A stretch of DNA of 64,000 nucleotides from an uncultured Clostridia bacterium (lineage in GTDB: Bacteria > Bacillota > Clostridia > TANB77 > CAG-508): assembly GCA_948630815.1 (NCBI GenBank), contig CAPIEU010000007.1, positions 16,015 through 80,014 on the forward strand, in the 5' to 3' direction. Made by a program: the position numbers and the translations under genes. Below are positions 63,646 through 64,000 of the stretch, one piece after another; positions within the stretch are counted from its first letter, which is position 1, and every line of letters begins with the position of its first letter. The notes beneath the pieces are model-generated. The model was not told the origin of the DNA. It did not search any database and worked only from the letters and a program-made list of their open reading frames with translations.

Positions 63646-64000
63646 ATGGATTTTGAAAAACCATGTTGTCCAGTTGTTGAAGTAGACGGTGCTATCGCTT
63701 GCGGAAAACAATTTGATTTAGATATTACTTTACCATGTGATAATAGAAATGTTATATATGGTGTTATAAGAGACTGTTATAAAGAACCAGTTAAAGACGC
63801 TGTTGTTAAATTAATTGAAGTTGTTTGTGAATGCGGTAAAGAAGAAAGAAGACCTGTTTCTCATACTTTTACAGATGAAGAAGGAGAATTCGTTTTTGGA
63901 CCTCTTTGTCCTGATAAAAAATATGAAATAAATTTCTGGGTTGACCAAAGAACCCATTATTGTTTAAAGTTTATTTCTACATTTTTAATATACTATTTCA
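63646..64000 (+). CDS. Carboxypeptidase-regulatory-like domain protein, 5' part (runs off window)
   Basis: From ATG 63646 behind AAAGGAGTAG. The visible 118 residues include MDFEKPCCPVVE and a VIYGVIRDCYKEPVKDAVVKLIEV segment (given as GVIRDCYKEPVKDAVV) typical of carboxypeptidase-regulatory/Cna-B-like beta domains, with FTDEEGEFVFGPL. Several Cys suggest cross-linking. Such proteins occur in clostridial spore coats; a coat role is inferred from this and the possible sigma K promoter. TGC GGA, GAC GGT and TGC GGT give out-of-frame CGGs. Confidence 0.6.
   Translation, partial: MDFEKPCCPVVEVDGAIACGKQFDLDITLPCDNRNVIYGVIRDCYKEPVKDAVVKLIEVVCECGKEERRPVSHTFTDEEGEFVFGPLCPDKKYEINFWVDQRTHYCLKFISTFLIYYF

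Noticed and set aside
1..64000. A tRNA-Gly with extended anticodon loop encoded in this window
   Set aside because: I looked through the intergenic regions for cloverleaf and GGTTCRAATCC-type signatures and saw no tRNA gene at all. The decoding tRNA, if it exists, is elsewhere.
1..64000. Many long antisense reading frames opposite recA, dnaE, the Tad operon and others
   Set aside because: They are Leu/Phe/Ile/Ser-rich shadows of AT-rich coding sequence, lack ribosome sites and overlap well-supported genes fully.
1..64000. CRISPR array
   Set aside because: No regularly spaced direct repeats were seen; the short repeats present are dispersed single intergenic elements.

Overview
This window comes from an AT-rich, endospore-forming member of the Clostridia. 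The evidence is the spoIIA operon (spoIIAA, spoIIAB and a sigma F gene), spoIID, spoIVB, spoVG, yqfC/yqfD, a pdaA-like gene, gerW/ytfJ and an alpha/beta-type SASP gene, together with a very low-GC codon bias (AGA for Arg, GGA/GGT for Gly).

The outstanding feature is in the decoding. In 15 recognisable genes the reading frame appears broken. At each of 24 break points there is an in-frame CGG whose first C is one base too many. Skipping that C (+1) restores a full-length protein, and the residue decoded there is always glycine (CGGA 14 times, CGGT 8, CGGG 1, CGGC 1). All 15 joined lengths come out as whole codons. CGG trinucleotides in the other two frames (AAC GGA, TTC GGT and similar) are common and cause no shift. 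So the signal depends on reading frame and codon, which does not look like sequencing error. It looks like four-base CGGN decoding as Gly, or obligatory +1 frameshifting at CGG. Four orphan genes, each with its own consensus sigma-A-type promoter, carry an in-frame CGG that has to be read as Arg; they look foreign or specially regulated.

Layout. 1-3.5 kb: sporulation genes (spoIIQ-like, spoIID, spoIIA operon). 3.5-6 kb: scpA, recX, recA. 6.5-11 kb: orphan gene, dipeptidase, spoVG, murC, spoIVB. 12-24 kb: one long minus-strand Tad/Flp-like secretion-pilus operon with several paralogous pilin-like proteins, a TadB/C-like membrane protein, a CpaF-like ATPase, two MinD/CpaE-like proteins and a CpaB-like SAF protein. 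24-34.6 kb: HAD phosphatase, SASP, hpf, recO-yqzL-era, a DUF3048 protein, an undecaprenol kinase/PAP2 fusion, ybeY, yqfD, yqfC.

34.7-40.2 kb: a pdaA-like sporulation gene split by a 4.6 kb element. The element carries a large serine recombinase at one end, an AIPR abortive-infection gene and a HepT/MntA toxin-antitoxin pair. This is the architecture of skin-like elements that excise to rebuild a sporulation gene. A HipA-like kinase lies beyond it. 41-44.4 kb: a complete agr-type quorum-sensing locus (response regulator and sensor kinase on plus; agrB and a 39-residue agrD on minus). 44.6-64 kb: housekeeping genes (RluA-family synthase, rRNA methyltransferase, ispH, uvrC, hpt, BI-1 family, gerW pair, an OmpR/VanS-type two-component system, dnaE, rqcP, truA, cdaA), small membrane proteins and a few orphans.

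Three families of dispersed intergenic repeats and a decayed IS30-like remnant lie between genes. No rRNA, tRNA or CRISPR array was seen.
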